Of a stretch of 64,000 bases of DNA, positions 49,526 to 58,563 are shown piece by piece (the first letter of the stretch is position 1; each line of letters begins with the position of its first letter). The stretch is from assembly GCA_039806955.1 (NCBI GenBank), contig JBDHQI010000001.1, forward strand, positions 124,001 through 188,000, written 5' to 3'. The translations under genes and the position numbers were made by a program. A model generated the notes under the pieces. The model was not told the origin of the DNA and ran no database searches. It worked only from the letters and a program-made list of their open reading frames with translations. This stretch comes from JADLHS01 sp039806955. GTDB taxonomy: Bacteria > Verrucomicrobiota > Verrucomicrobiia > Limisphaerales > JADLHS01.

Positions 49526-51166
49526 CTAACGCGGCTTCATGACCTCGACGGCCTTTTCAATCACATCCAGTCTTGCCTTCTTGGGATCGGGTTTGCCGAC
49601 CGCCGAACCATCGAGCTGGATTTCGAGAAGTTCGTCCTTGCCTGAATCGTAGCGCGGCCATTTGGGCAAACCTGGACCGTTCGGATCGCCCGTCTTGGCG
49701 AAGTTCGCCCAGTAGGTGTTCATCAACTTGGCGACCGCTTGGTCTTCGGAGGCCACAGCGGTTCCGTTGCGGCCTCTCAGGTTGTTGAACACATACGGGA
49801 TTTCAGATCCATGCCCCGCGCCGAACCGCATCCACTGGCGGGCAGAAGGTGAGACGTAGGAGAACAAATAGACGTAGGCCGGTGTGCCTTTCGCGGCAAA
49901 GGCCCGTGCGGTCATCCGGGCCGGCTCGGCCCAGACCTTGTCAGTATTGACCATGGTGAGCATCTCGGCAAAATCATTGGTGCCGTGAGGGTCGTAAACC
50001 GCCGCCGCTTCGTCGCTCAACTTGGCGAACAGCGAAAGCAATTCCTGCTTGGATCGGGCATTGACGAATCCACCCGGCACCTCCGCACTGTTCGATCCGA
50101 TGATGAGCGGAACCTTCGCCTGTCTGCCGGCCGCGTAGCCGTGTTCCGCCGTTTCGACAACAAGTTTTCCGTCGAGAATCGGTCCCGAGTAGATGGGCGG
50201 CCCGCCGGGGCCATCACTTTCCTGCCCGCCATCCACGATCTCCGCTGCGGTCAAGGCGCGGAGCCTGGCCAAGGCGTCGGCGTCCGTGCCCTGGATCCCA
50301 TGTTTACGCGCAAAGTTCACTCCGATGGTCTCCGCCGAAACGGGGTAGAACGGATCCGCCTTTTCCTGGCGGATCGGCCTGCCGGTCAGAACGCCATCCC
50401 GGCCTCCGCCCGACTGACTGATCGCCTTGTGGAAAAGGCCGCGGGCCGCCGGTATGGTCAGGAGTGAATGCACCGAGACCCCACCCGCCGACTCGCCGAA
50501 GATGGTGACGTTTTGGGGATCGCCTCCAAACGCGGCGATGTTCTGTTGCACCCATTTGAGCGCGGCAATCTGATCCATGTAAGCGTAGTTTCCCTTGGGC
50601 TCTTCCGGATGCTCCTGGCTTAACGCGGGGAAGGCGAAAAAGCCGAGACGCCCCAGGCGGTAGTTGAATGTGACCAGAATGACTCCCTGCCTGGCGAACT
50701 GGGCGCGGGAAAAGTCCGGCGAGGAACCGCTTCCGCCCACAAACGCGCCGCCATGAATCCACACCATGACCGGCAACCGCGCCGTCGCGACGGCATCGGC
50801 AGGCTTCCACACATTGAGAAACAGGCAATCTTCGGAGGAATCCCCGCGACCTTCGCGCCCGAAACCTCGCTGCGGACAATCCGCGCCGAACTTGCTCGCA
50901 TCGCGCTCGCCTTCCCACGGCACCACAGGTTGAGGTGGTCGCCAGCGGTTGGGGCCAACCGGGGCGGCCGCGTAGGGAATTCCTTTGAAGCTCGCAACCT
51001 CTCCTTCGGTCACACCGCGCACGACACCTGACGTCGTGCGAACCGTGGGTTGTGCTTTCGCGCCCGGCGTGTTCGCCTTCGGCTCTTGCGCGTTTACCGA
51101 AGCCAACAGGGTGAACGTCAGTAACCCCAGGGCGATGAACGGGGTTTCAATTCGTTGTGTTCGCAT
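49526..51166 (-). CDS. Carboxylesterase type B, exported
   Basis: 546 residues from the ATG at 51166, with a signal peptide (FIALGLLTFTLLASVNA). Type B esterase hallmarks: EDCLFLNVW, VMVWIHGGAFVGGSG (oxyanion hole), the nucleophile in TIFGESAGGVSVH (Ser near residue 222), and the catalytic His in GAGHGSEIPYVF. The acid is probably Glu in SNSAEVPGG. Acts on carboxylic esters in the periplasm. Third gene of the AraC-linked run, 41 bp after the cupin protein. Confidence 0.92.
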   Translation of the reverse strand: MRTQRIETPFIALGLLTFTLLASVNAQEPKANTPGAKAQPTVRTTSGVVRGVTEGEVASFKGIPYAAAPVGPNRWRPPQPVVPWEGERDASKFGADCPQRGFGREGRGDSSEDCLFLNVWKPADAVATARLPVMVWIHGGAFVGGSGSSPDFSRAQFARQGVILVTFNYRLGRLGFFAFPALSQEHPEEPKGNYAYMDQIAALKWVQQNIAAFGGDPQNVTIFGESAGGVSVHSLLTIPAARGLFHKAISQSGGGRDGVLTGRPIRQEKADPFYPVSAETIGVNFARKHGIQGTDADALARLRALTAAEIVDGGQESDGPGGPPIYSGPILDGKLVVETAEHGYAAGRQAKVPLIIGSNSAEVPGGFVNARSKQELLSLFAKLSDEAAAVYDPHGTNDFAEMLTMVNTDKVWAEPARMTARAFAAKGTPAYVYLFSYVSPSARQWMRFGAGHGSEIPYVFNNLRGRNGTAVASEDQAVAKLMNTYWANFAKTGDPNGPGLPKWPRYDSGKDELLEIQLDGSAVGKPDPKKARLDVIEKAVEVMKPR

Positions 51167-51207
51167 AGTGTTCTGTTTGTTCGATGGGTTCTCTGAAGTC
51201 GTGTGGC

Positions 51208-52062
51208 TCATTTCTTCCCGAAAACCTCCTTGGCCACACCCGCTGCGGTCACGGCGCTGGGCCATCCCGCGTAGAACGCCAGATGCGTGATCGCTTCGCT
51301 TATCTCCTGCTCGGTAACTCCATTCCGCCGCGCCAGCGCGAGATGCGACCGGAGCTGGTCGGGACGATTCATCGCGATCAATGCGCTCAGGGTGACGAGG
51401 CTGCGATCGCGTTTCGACAGCTCGGGTCGTTCCCAAACGTCTGCGTAAAGCACGTTGTCGGTCAGCTCCGCCAGCTTGGGCGCGACATCGCCCATGAGTT
51501 GTTGCGCGCGGCTGGGGCCGGTCGGGGCCGGCCCGGCGGCCGGCGCGTTGTATTGCGAATCGTCAACCTGCTCCATCCATTCGACCGACTTGCCGTCGAG
51601 CGCCTCGGAGATGGCGATGTGCGTCATCGAACTGTTCGGCGCCGCCCCGTGCCAGTGCTTCTGACCGGGCGGAATCCAGACCACGCCTCCGGGCCGGATT
51701 TCCTCCGCTGGATCGCCCCAACGTTGCACGCGACCGACACCCGCGGTGACGATCAATGTTTGCCCCAACGGATGAGTGTGCCACGCGGTGCGTGCGCCCG
51801 CCTCGAATGTGACCTGGCCACCGGAGGCGCGTGCCGGCGCTTTCGCCTGAAACAAAGGGTCAACGCGCACGCTGCCTTTGAAGTGTTCGGCTGGCCCCTG
51901 CCGCGACGTTTGCGCGCCGCTGCGAGTGATTCTGATGGGTTGCGAGTCCGCCGCCCCGGCGACTCCGCCACCAAGCGTCGCCGCCGCCCGGTTGGTCTGG
52001 GCAGGCACCAAACCAGGCAGGGCGAGTGTGATGATCGTTGCGATGAGCAGTTTCAAATTCAT
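51208..52062 (-). CDS. Exported cupin / carboxymuconolactone decarboxylase-like fusion protein
   Basis: 284 residues with a signal peptide (LLIATIITLALPGLVPA). The cupin domain carries RTAWHTHPLGQTLIVTAG and IPPGQKHWHGA, which supply metal-binding His residues. The C-terminal half is CMD/AhpD-like (DVWERPELSKRDRSLVTLSA, LRSHLALARRNGVTEQEISE, FYAGWPSA). Similar fusions accompany aldo/keto reductases and hydrolases in many genomes; the reaction is not settled. The start overlaps the AraC stop (ATGA), and GGAG lies eight bases before the ATG. Confidence 0.88.
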   Translation of the reverse strand: MNLKLLIATIITLALPGLVPAQTNRAAATLGGGVAGAADSQPIRITRSGAQTSRQGPAEHFKGSVRVDPLFQAKAPARASGGQVTFEAGARTAWHTHPLGQTLIVTAGVGRVQRWGDPAEEIRPGGVVWIPPGQKHWHGAAPNSSMTHIAISEALDGKSVEWMEQVDDSQYNAPAAGPAPTGPSRAQQLMGDVAPKLAELTDNVLYADVWERPELSKRDRSLVTLSALIAMNRPDQLRSHLALARRNGVTEQEISEAITHLAFYAGWPSAVTAAGVAKEVFGKK

Positions 52063-53060
52063 GATGTCACTCCTTCGCGAGTTCGCCATTCGCCTGGCGA
52101 AGTTCCTTCCCAATGCTGAAAAGCGCGGAAGAACGAATTGGTGTCCTCAAAGCCAAGCAGGAACGCGGCTTCGTTCAGTTCCACAGCGCGTTGTTTCAGG
52201 TAATGCCGGGCCAGTTCGCGGCGCGTTTCTTCAACCACCTGTTGAAAGGTGAGACCCGAGTCCGTCAGCCGGCGCTGGAGCGTGCGTGTGCTCAGGCCAA
52301 GCTCTTTCGCGACATCGTCCAGCGTCGGACGCTTCCCGGCCAATAACTGCCGGAGCGTTTGCTTCACCTGTTCGCCCACAGTCCTGCCGCTGCGCCGGGC
52401 TTGCAGCTCGGATTCCAACTGCGCCCCAATCACGTTGAGCAATTCCTCGTTATGCGTCACAAAGGGGCGGTCGAGATCACTGCTGCGAAACACCAGTGCG
52501 TTGCGATCGGCCTTGAAACGGACGCGACAACCAAAGTGACTTTCAAGCAAGGCGCGATGTTTCGCGGCGCGGCACAATTCCAGGCGAAGCGGTGTGATTT
52601 GATCATCCGTCCCTTGCCGACCCACGCTCAAAATCCACGACAGCAACATATCCACGAGCAACTCAGGTTGGGTTTCCTCGGCTTCCACGTAGAAGAATTC
52701 GACTGCAGCTTCCTCACCCGCTCGATGAATGCGAATTTCCTCGGGACAGGTGAGTTGCTTGTAGCGACCCAGTCGTTGCAGCGCATCGCCAAAAGTCCGG
52801 CTGCACAGGACGGCGATGCCCGCCGGGTGCGTCCGGGCGAACCGCGTTTCCGAGCCAAGCTTTAATCCAATTCCGGGATCAGAACTGAGTTCACTCACGC
52901 TCCGCCAGAGGGAAAAGAGTTCCGCCGTGGTGAGGTACACTTTGTCCTGCTGAAAAAGAGTGACAGGTAATCCGGCCCGGCGGAGCAGTGCCGGGACCGA
53001 CAGCTTCTGGTCAGCGAAGCGTTTGCCCCACGTGTTTGAGATGCGCAAGCGATCACTCAT
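52059..53060 (-). CDS. AraC-family transcriptional regulator
   Basis: 333 residues. The N-terminal arabinose-binding-like sensor region (OruR/ArgR type: TTAELFSLWRSVSELSSDP, GIGLKLGSE) precedes a C-terminal double helix-turn-helix (LDDVAKELGLSTRTLQRRL and EAAFLLGFEDTNSFFRAFQ). It heads the leftward run of cupin-CMD, esterase, reductase and two hydrolases, which it most likely controls. The tandem 20-bp-period repeats at 33557-33592 and 54735-54770 are plausible binding sites for this or a related regulator. No Shine-Dalgarno is apparent before the ATG. Confidence 0.92.
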   Translation of the reverse strand: MSDRLRISNTWGKRFADQKLSVPALLRRAGLPVTLFQQDKVYLTTAELFSLWRSVSELSSDPGIGLKLGSETRFARTHPAGIAVLCSRTFGDALQRLGRYKQLTCPEEIRIHRAGEEAAVEFFYVEAEETQPELLVDMLLSWILSVGRQGTDDQITPLRLELCRAAKHRALLESHFGCRVRFKADRNALVFRSSDLDRPFVTHNEELLNVIGAQLESELQARRSGRTVGEQVKQTLRQLLAGKRPTLDDVAKELGLSTRTLQRRLTDSGLTFQQVVEETRRELARHYLKQRAVELNEAAFLLGFEDTNSFFRAFQHWEGTSPGEWRTREGVTS

Positions 53061-53390
53061 GGTTTGCGGGGTTCACGTTTTAAGAACTGAACGGCTGGCG
53101 AACCCGGTTGGATTCTAGTCGTCATCATGGTTTCAGCTTAGACCACGCGAAGACCGTGTCACTCGCCAAACGCGCCAATCCATCTGCCAAACCCGCCATC
53201 GCGCCATCGCGCAAAACCAGATGATCGCGGCAATCTCCAATTCACGGATGGTTGTGAATCAACTCGTCGCGCTCCCTTCTTTTGATTCTTGAGCCGTAAG
53301 AGCATATGCCCGAATCCGGGGATTTTGCCGCCAGGCCAGTCGTCATGGCGGCTCTGGTGGTTTTCTGGAAACCACGGCGTGGAATCTTGT
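53061..53390. other. Intergenic region between AraC and MFS genes
   Basis: 330 bp. Contains short repeated words (GCGCGATG twice in a row on the minus strand near 53200) but no gene. It presumably holds the promoter of the AraC-led operon. Confidence 0.45.
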
Positions 53391-54590
53391 TTATTTTACC
53401 TTTCGAAGTCGGAGCGCAATCGGCACCGCGAGACCGGCCGCCACCGCGCTCGCGATGAAAATGGAGCGCAATCCAGCCGCGCCGCCCAGCCAGCCAAGCG
53501 CCGGACTTCCAAGCCCGAGCGTGACATCAAGAAAGGCGTTGTAGGTGCCCATCGCGAGGCCCTGAGTTCCTGGCGGCGTGCGTTTGACGGCTTCCAAACC
53601 GAGGCTCGGAAATACCAGCGAGAATCCGCCTCCGCAGATGGCCGCGCCAACCATCGCCAGCGTTCCCGAACCGGCAAGACCGATCATCGCCAGACCAGCA
53701 GCCTGGATCACGAGACAATAAAGCGCGACCCTGGCCCCTCCGAAACGGTCAGGGAGATGACCCCATAACACCCGCGCGGCGATCAGCGCGATGGCAAACG
53801 TGGAAAAGGCCAGCGTTCCATGCGCCCAACCGCTCACGGCGAAATACAGCGTCAGGAAGGAAGTGATGGCCCCAAACGTGATGCCGCTCAAGGCGAACCC
53901 AATGCCGGGCCAGGCCACGGCGCCGAGCACGGCCGAGAGACTCACCTTGCGGGCAACCTCCGGGACGATGGCCGGCAGCTTGCGGATCAAGACGAGCGCA
54001 GCGATGGGCGCGACCGTCGTAACGAGCGCGATTCCGAGGAAGGTCCATTTCGCAAAGACATAGCTGCCGATGGGTGCGCCGACGGCCAGAGCGGCAAACA
54101 GCGCCATCCCCACCCACGCGATCACTTGCGCTGATTTGTCGGACGACACGAGGCGGAGGCCCCACGTCATTCCGCCGGTGATCAGCAAACTCTCCGCGCC
54201 GCCCAGCAGGGTGCGCGCAATCAGAATCAACGTGACCGACAGGACGGGCCACTTCAAGACGAGCAGCGAAGCCAGATAAAGGATTCCGCCGAGGATCGTC
54301 GCGATCAGCCCGAGAAACACGGCGTGTTTCGCGCCCCGCGAGTCCGACAAACGCCCCGCCCACAGTCGGGAGACCAGAGCGGCGGTGAATTGACCACCCG
54401 CCACCAAGCCGACGATGAACGGGCCGAAACCCAGCACGTCGTGGATATGCAGCGGCAGCACCGGCAGCGCCATGCCGCTGATCATGAACGAGAGGAAGAC
54501 GACCGCCATCACCGGTATCGCCGGGCGCAGTCCGGCATCGCGCGGCGCGACTCCGGCAAGTTCATTCACCGTTGCGGCGTTACTGTTCAT
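53391..54590 (-). CDS. Major facilitator superfamily exporter
   Basis: 399 residues with about twelve membrane helices. The loop 2-3 motif A is visible as RLWAGRLSDSRGAKHAV, and a second-half counterpart is VLWGHLPDRFGGARVAL. It resembles YhhS/arabinose-efflux type drug:proton antiporters. GGAG lies eight bases before the ATG at 54590. It is downstream of the frameshifted LysR gene on the same strand and upstream of the AraC-led run. A 39-codon frame overlaps its first codons. Substrate unknown. Confidence 0.88.
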   Translation of the reverse strand: MNSNAATVNELAGVAPRDAGLRPAIPVMAVVFLSFMISGMALPVLPLHIHDVLGFGPFIVGLVAGGQFTAALVSRLWAGRLSDSRGAKHAVFLGLIATILGGILYLASLLVLKWPVLSVTLILIARTLLGGAESLLITGGMTWGLRLVSSDKSAQVIAWVGMALFAALAVGAPIGSYVFAKWTFLGIALVTTVAPIAALVLIRKLPAIVPEVARKVSLSAVLGAVAWPGIGFALSGITFGAITSFLTLYFAVSGWAHGTLAFSTFAIALIAARVLWGHLPDRFGGARVALYCLVIQAAGLAMIGLAGSGTLAMVGAAICGGGFSLVFPSLGLEAVKRTPPGTQGLAMGTYNAFLDVTLGLGSPALGWLGGAAGLRSIFIASAVAAGLAVPIALRLRKVK

Positions 54591-54699
54591 CGTGAATCTC
54601 CTTTGCTTCGTTTTCCATTTCGATTCCGAAGGTCTTGGAATGAACGGTCTCAGAACTGCTCAATCCATTTTGTCGGGTTGGCGCCGGGGTTGTTGTCAT
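54580..54699 (-). CDS. Short ORF in the MFS leader (39 aa)
   Basis: Starts with the ATG at 54699, which stands at the same distance (36 bp) from the operator repeat as the reductase start at 33521 does from its own repeat. It ends 11 bp inside the MFS gene. The sequence (TTTPAPTRQNGLSSSE, then VHSKTFGIEMENEAKE) matches no family I know. It may be a leader peptide or the stump of a gene once controlled by this promoter. Confidence 0.35.
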   Translation of the reverse strand: MTTTPAPTRQNGLSSSETVHSKTFGIEMENEAKEIHDEQ

Positions 54700-54734
54700 T
54701 ATGCACCCATGCTGCCACGGATGGAGGACGCCTG

Positions 54735-54770
54735 CTCTCGCGATCCTGCGCCCCCTGTCGCGATTCTGCG
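54735..54770 (-). promoter_or_regulatory. Tandem operator-like repeat upstream of MFS unit
   Basis: CTCTCGCGATCCTGCG and CTGTCGCGATTCTGCG with a 20-bp period, the same arrangement as 33557-33592. Similarity to that copy extends downstream to the start codon (GCAGGC.TCCTCCAT....GGCAG.ATG). Confidence 0.6.
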
Positions 54771-54829
54771 GTGAAATCACAATCCACGAATGTCCGTTTT
54801 GGAGGGATCGGCCTGCCGGGTGAGTCGGC

Positions 54830-55719
54830 TCACACAAAGGTTTCGGCGGCGTGGCGCAATTCCTCGACGAAGACGGCGAGTGGTTTTTCAGCGGCGTGTG
54901 TTGCTCGATGTCCGGCAGCAATGCACAAGTATTTCGGGGGCGCGGACAGTGTTTTCAATCGGCATTCTTTGGAATGAGCCGCGCCGTGCTGGCGGTAACG
55001 ATTGCGACGCCCAGCCCGGATTCCACCGCCACGAGCAGGCTGTCCACGCCGTCGTATTCGCCCGCGATGGCGAGGCGCTGCCGGTGCGCGCGCAGCCAGG
55101 CGGTGATGACGCCCCAATACTCGGGGTAGTCTCGCTGGCAGAAAACGAGCAATGGTTCGCACGCCACTTCCTGCGGCGTCACACGGGAGCGCCGGGTCAG
55201 CGGATGATGGCGAGGCACTGCCAGTTGCCACGGGGCGCGCACGAGCGGCGTCCATTTCAATCCGTGGCTGTCGCGTTGTTGCCCAACCGTGATCGCGACA
55301 TCCAGCGTGTCGTTCTCGAGCCCGCCGAGCATTTCCTTGGTGGAAAGGTCGAACAGTTCCACGCGGGCCTTCGGGTGTTTTTGGGAGAAGTTCGCCACCG
55401 CGCCCGACAAGAGACCGCTGGCGAGCGAGGGCGCGTAGCCGACGCGCAACCGCACGTTCTGTCCGGCGGAGCGCACCCGGTCCAGCATCTCGCCGGCGCG
55501 TTGAAGCAGCGCGCGCCCTTCGTGCAGGAGCGCTTCACCTGCCGGAGTCAGGCGGATGGAATGCGCCTGACGTTCGAGCAGGCATTGGCCAATCTCATCT
55601 TCGAGCGCCTTGATTTGCCGGCTCAACGCGGGTTGCGTCAAAAAGAGTTTCCGCGCCGCGCGGCTGATGTTGCCGGTTTCAGCGACGGCCACGAAGTAAC
55701 GCAGTTGGCGGAGTTCCAT
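54830..55719 (-). pseudogene. LysR-family regulator with a C-terminal frameshift
   Basis: The N-terminal winged HTH is complete (LRQLRYFVAVAETGNISRAA, LFLTQPALSRQIKALEDEIG). The effector domain follows (RLRVGYAPSLASGLLSGAV, ITVGQQRDSHGL). The frame stops at 54955 after 254 residues, about 40 short of normal. The missing end (KYLCIAAGHRATHAAEKPLA, VFVEELRHAAETF) is present in another frame to a TGA at 54830, so one base has been lost or misread near 54955-54965. The truncated form may still bind DNA. LysR regulators are normally divergent from their target; here the next rightward gene, pirin, is 5.6 kb away. Confidence 0.8.
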
Positions 55720-55883
55720 GCACGATTAAGCATACTCATTGGTTTTGCTGAGGCAAAAAGCATGGACTTTCTCAAAAGCACGCAGCCGTCGCGATGATGG
55801 CAAGTCAATGGCAGGTGCGGGTCGCACTTCAATTCAACTGGGCGAAAACTTTTCAAATTCAACTCGCATGAAAACCTTCAATG

Positions 55884-56975
55884 CTAACTGTGCCGAACAA
55901 CGAGAACGTCTGAGACGGCTGAATACCGCGCGCCTTTCCAATCAAACTCGATTCGCCTTCCGGGATTGTCGCCGCAGGCGTCCAAATAGCCGCGAATCTT
56001 TTCCTCCATGAGCGGCTTCGCTCGCTTGAGCTTCCACGAATCGAAAAAGTTCCTCTGGTCAACGAGCACGAGGAACAGACGATTCGAAGCGTCAAACCGC
56101 CGGTCGCCTTGGTTCTCGTAAAGCCAGCGAATCAAACCGCCAGAGTCCGCCTCGATTTCGGTGACGAGGGTGTTTCGGAAATTCACAAGCTCTGCGATGA
56201 GTTGTTTACACTCCGCCGCCGGATGGTCTGACACCTTCGCCCACAAATCTTGAAGCAGGGTGGCGTCAGCCAAGTCAGCAGAGATTGGGAGGCCGTGAGT
56301 GCGAGCGGTGCGCTTTAGCAATGTCAGCTCTGGCCGGAGATTGGCCGCTTGCCGTTTCTCCTTCAGATAGCCTTCAGGCAGATACGTGACCTTCAAATCG
56401 AACGGCGTGTCGCGGACGAAGAAATCAATCTTCTTCACCAGACCAACGGCTGGCAGCACGTTGGCGTGGTCTTTGAAAATGTCTTCGATGATGATCGAGG
56501 TCCAATGGTTATACCACGAGCACACCACGTATCCGCGCAAGCTGGTCAGCAACTCGTTTTCGACGCACCGGCACAGCGCTTCATAGTCAGTGATTTTCTT
56601 CACGTAGTTGTCCACGATGGTTTTCTCCAGACTGTTCTGGTGAAGACCACCCCAGTTGAATTCCTGCACGCGATAAAGCTGGTTCACCAACTCCGCCTCG
56701 TTGACTCGGCGTTGTTCACGCTCTTCGCGGTAGATGTCGCGAGCGCACGCCTCAATCGCTGTGACGCTGATGCCAGCATTGAACGCAGCATCGGACAATT
56801 GGCGTGAACCAACGTCTGGCCGTGCGATGCCCGCCGACTGAAACAGGCGTTCGAGATATTCCGTTCTGTTCAGGGAGCGGAGTTTCAGGAAGCGGCGACC
56901 CTCGGCGTCGGCGACAAGCTCGTTTAGTTTGTCTTGGCGGAACAGGGCGTCGGCTTGGGCGAAAGTCAGCGGCAT
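55884..56975 (-). CDS. Probable PD-(D/E)xK restriction endonuclease of the methylase cassette
   Basis: 363 residues from the ATG at 56975, placed two bases after the methyltransferase stop; AAGGAA at the methylase end serves as the ribosome-binding site. A likely nuclease core is at about residues 180-197: Asp in KKIDFF, then PFDLKVTYLP, fitting the D...(D/E)xK pattern. Preceding helices (WYNHWTSIIIEDIF) and an Asp/Arg-rich C-terminus suit a restriction enzyme, but I recognise no specific family. Its place right after a DNA methyltransferase is the strongest hint of function. Last gene of a leftward cassette of five frames. Confidence 0.6.
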   Translation of the reverse strand: MPLTFAQADALFRQDKLNELVADAEGRRFLKLRSLNRTEYLERLFQSAGIARPDVGSRQLSDAAFNAGISVTAIEACARDIYREEREQRRVNEAELVNQLYRVQEFNWGGLHQNSLEKTIVDNYVKKITDYEALCRCVENELLTSLRGYVVCSWYNHWTSIIIEDIFKDHANVLPAVGLVKKIDFFVRDTPFDLKVTYLPEGYLKEKRQAANLRPELTLLKRTARTHGLPISADLADATLLQDLWAKVSDHPAAECKQLIAELVNFRNTLVTEIEADSGGLIRWLYENQGDRRFDASNRLFLVLVDQRNFFDSWKLKRAKPLMEEKIRGYLDACGDNPGRRIEFDWKGARYSAVSDVLVVRHS

Positions 56976-56977
56976 GA

Positions 56978-58453
56978 TTATTCCTTTGGTGTTGGCAGGG
57001 TGAACATCCATCCGGGGATGTCGGCGAGCGAATGAGCCGCGATTGCTGAACGAGAGAACACCAGTCCGTAATCGGTGCGCAACGCTCCCTCCCGGTTATC
57101 TTGCACAACCGACGCCGCCGAATAAACGAGCGGGAAGCAACCGCAATACGCCATGCCCGCCGTGCTCGCGCTGTCCGAAAAGCTGCTCAGGAACTTCCAG
57201 TTCGCCTCCGTGCGCGCGTTGAAGAACAGCACGAGGAAGCCGTTGTCGCTCAACTTGTGGCTGGCGATCTCCAGAAACCGCGACATCGCCTGATTGTAGC
57301 CAGCCATTTTCTTCGCTCGCTCCTTCGCGTTCGACACCACGATTTCCGACTCAAACGGCGGTTCTTCTCCGAGAATGACGTTCCACAACTCCGAAAGCTC
57401 CAGATATGGAATTCGATCGCCATGCGGCGGGTCGGTGATGATCAAGTCCACCGATTTGTCGGGCAGTTCCGGTAGCAGTTGCAGGGTGTCGCCGTTGAGC
57501 AGCGCGTAGTCGGTGTCACCATCACACACCGAAGCCAGTCCGCCAGCCTTGGCATCGAAATGCACCGCCTCCGACTCTGCGATTGCTTTGATGAGCTTCT
57601 GCACCCGGCGCTCGAAGCAATTCCACACATTGACTTCAAAATGCTGCTCCGGCCGCCAGTAGCCGATGACCCATGAGCCGACTTCCATCCGCTCGCTGGC
57701 CGCACCGGTCGTCTTGCCCCGGCCTGTGATGGCAAAAACCATCTTGCTCATCTGACCGACGGACGCTGTCAGCGACAGCCGCATTGGTTCTTGAATCGCT
57801 GCTGGCAAATCATCAATCGCCCCGAGCAAGAGTTCGATATTGCGAAGCGCCCGGCCCGTGAACAGGTCTTTCAGCGTAAGCGACGCGGAAGAATTGATGC
57901 GGGAGTTGGTGAAGAATCGTGGCGCGCGAAGCCGCCTGGGCTGGTAAGACACGAAACTTTCCGCGAGCGCAATGTCGTGCTCGTCCGGCGGCAACTCCAA
58001 ACGATTGCGACTCTCGCCGTTTGTCCGCCAAACCATCTCCATCTCGCCGTTGCGCCAGACGAAATGCGTGGCGGCCCGCTTCTGCGCCGTCGTGTAACTT
58101 TCGAGAATCGCACCCCTCACGAGCGCGCTGACCTGAGTGAGCGCCTCATCCACGGCGCGAGCCGACGGCGGCGACACGAGCATTCGCGTAAGCCTGACGG
58201 CGGCGGGATTGATGTCCACGCCGACAAACCGGCGCTTCAACTGGACGGCTTCCAGCGCCGCAATGCCCGAACCAAGAAACGGATCAACCACCAAGCCGCC
58301 TTCTGGGCAAAGCTGCTGAATCAGGTAGCGCATCGGTTCAGCCGGCTTCTTCCCCCAGTATTTGTGGAACGCGTAAAGGCCGCGATACGCCTCCGGCTCG
58401 GCGAGCGTGGCTGCCGTAGGCGCTTGGGCAAGGTCTGGAAAGGCGAGTTGCAT
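56978..58453 (-). CDS. DNA methyltransferase (N6-adenine/N4-cytosine type)
   Basis: 491 residues. Order of motifs: FHKYWGKKPAEPMRYLI, motif I VVDPFLGSGIAALEA with VGVDINP, then a long middle probably for target recognition. Motif IV is DLIITDPPHGDRIPYLELSE (DPPH in place of the usual DPPY). SDNGFLVLFFNA follows. The order I-then-IV is the gamma-like arrangement. The start at 58453 is preceded by AGGA. It is flanked by a 33-codon relic of another methylase upstream and the probable nuclease downstream, so it should protect the host against that nuclease. Confidence 0.88.
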   Translation of the reverse strand: MQLAFPDLAQAPTAATLAEPEAYRGLYAFHKYWGKKPAEPMRYLIQQLCPEGGLVVDPFLGSGIAALEAVQLKRRFVGVDINPAAVRLTRMLVSPPSARAVDEALTQVSALVRGAILESYTTAQKRAATHFVWRNGEMEMVWRTNGESRNRLELPPDEHDIALAESFVSYQPRRLRAPRFFTNSRINSSASLTLKDLFTGRALRNIELLLGAIDDLPAAIQEPMRLSLTASVGQMSKMVFAITGRGKTTGAASERMEVGSWVIGYWRPEQHFEVNVWNCFERRVQKLIKAIAESEAVHFDAKAGGLASVCDGDTDYALLNGDTLQLLPELPDKSVDLIITDPPHGDRIPYLELSELWNVILGEEPPFESEIVVSNAKERAKKMAGYNQAMSRFLEIASHKLSDNGFLVLFFNARTEANWKFLSSFSDSASTAGMAYCGCFPLVYSAASVVQDNREGALRTDYGLVFSRSAIAAHSLADIPGWMFTLPTPKE

Positions 58454-58460
58454 TCAGTTC

Positions 58461-58562
58461 CTAAATCGCGACGAACTTCGGCGTGAACTGGCCGCGCCAG
58501 CCGAAGAGGTTGCTCCGCGTCTTGTTGACGACATCCAGTTTTTGGCGGTCGAGGGTTTTCAT
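58461..58562 (-). pseudogene. 33-codon relic of a second DNA methylase N-terminus
   Basis: Encodes MKTLDRQKLDVVNKTRSNLF followed by GWRGQFTPKFVAI-stop. The piece RSN(L/I)F.WRGQF(T/S)P.(F/L)V is the start of a family of DNA methylases that normally accompany FHKYWGKKP-type methylases. Only the first 33 residues remain. The ATG is one base past the upstream gene's stop, and the TAG is seven bases before the next methylase ATG, so the operon spacing is intact. Confidence 0.6.
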
Positions 58563-58563
58563 G

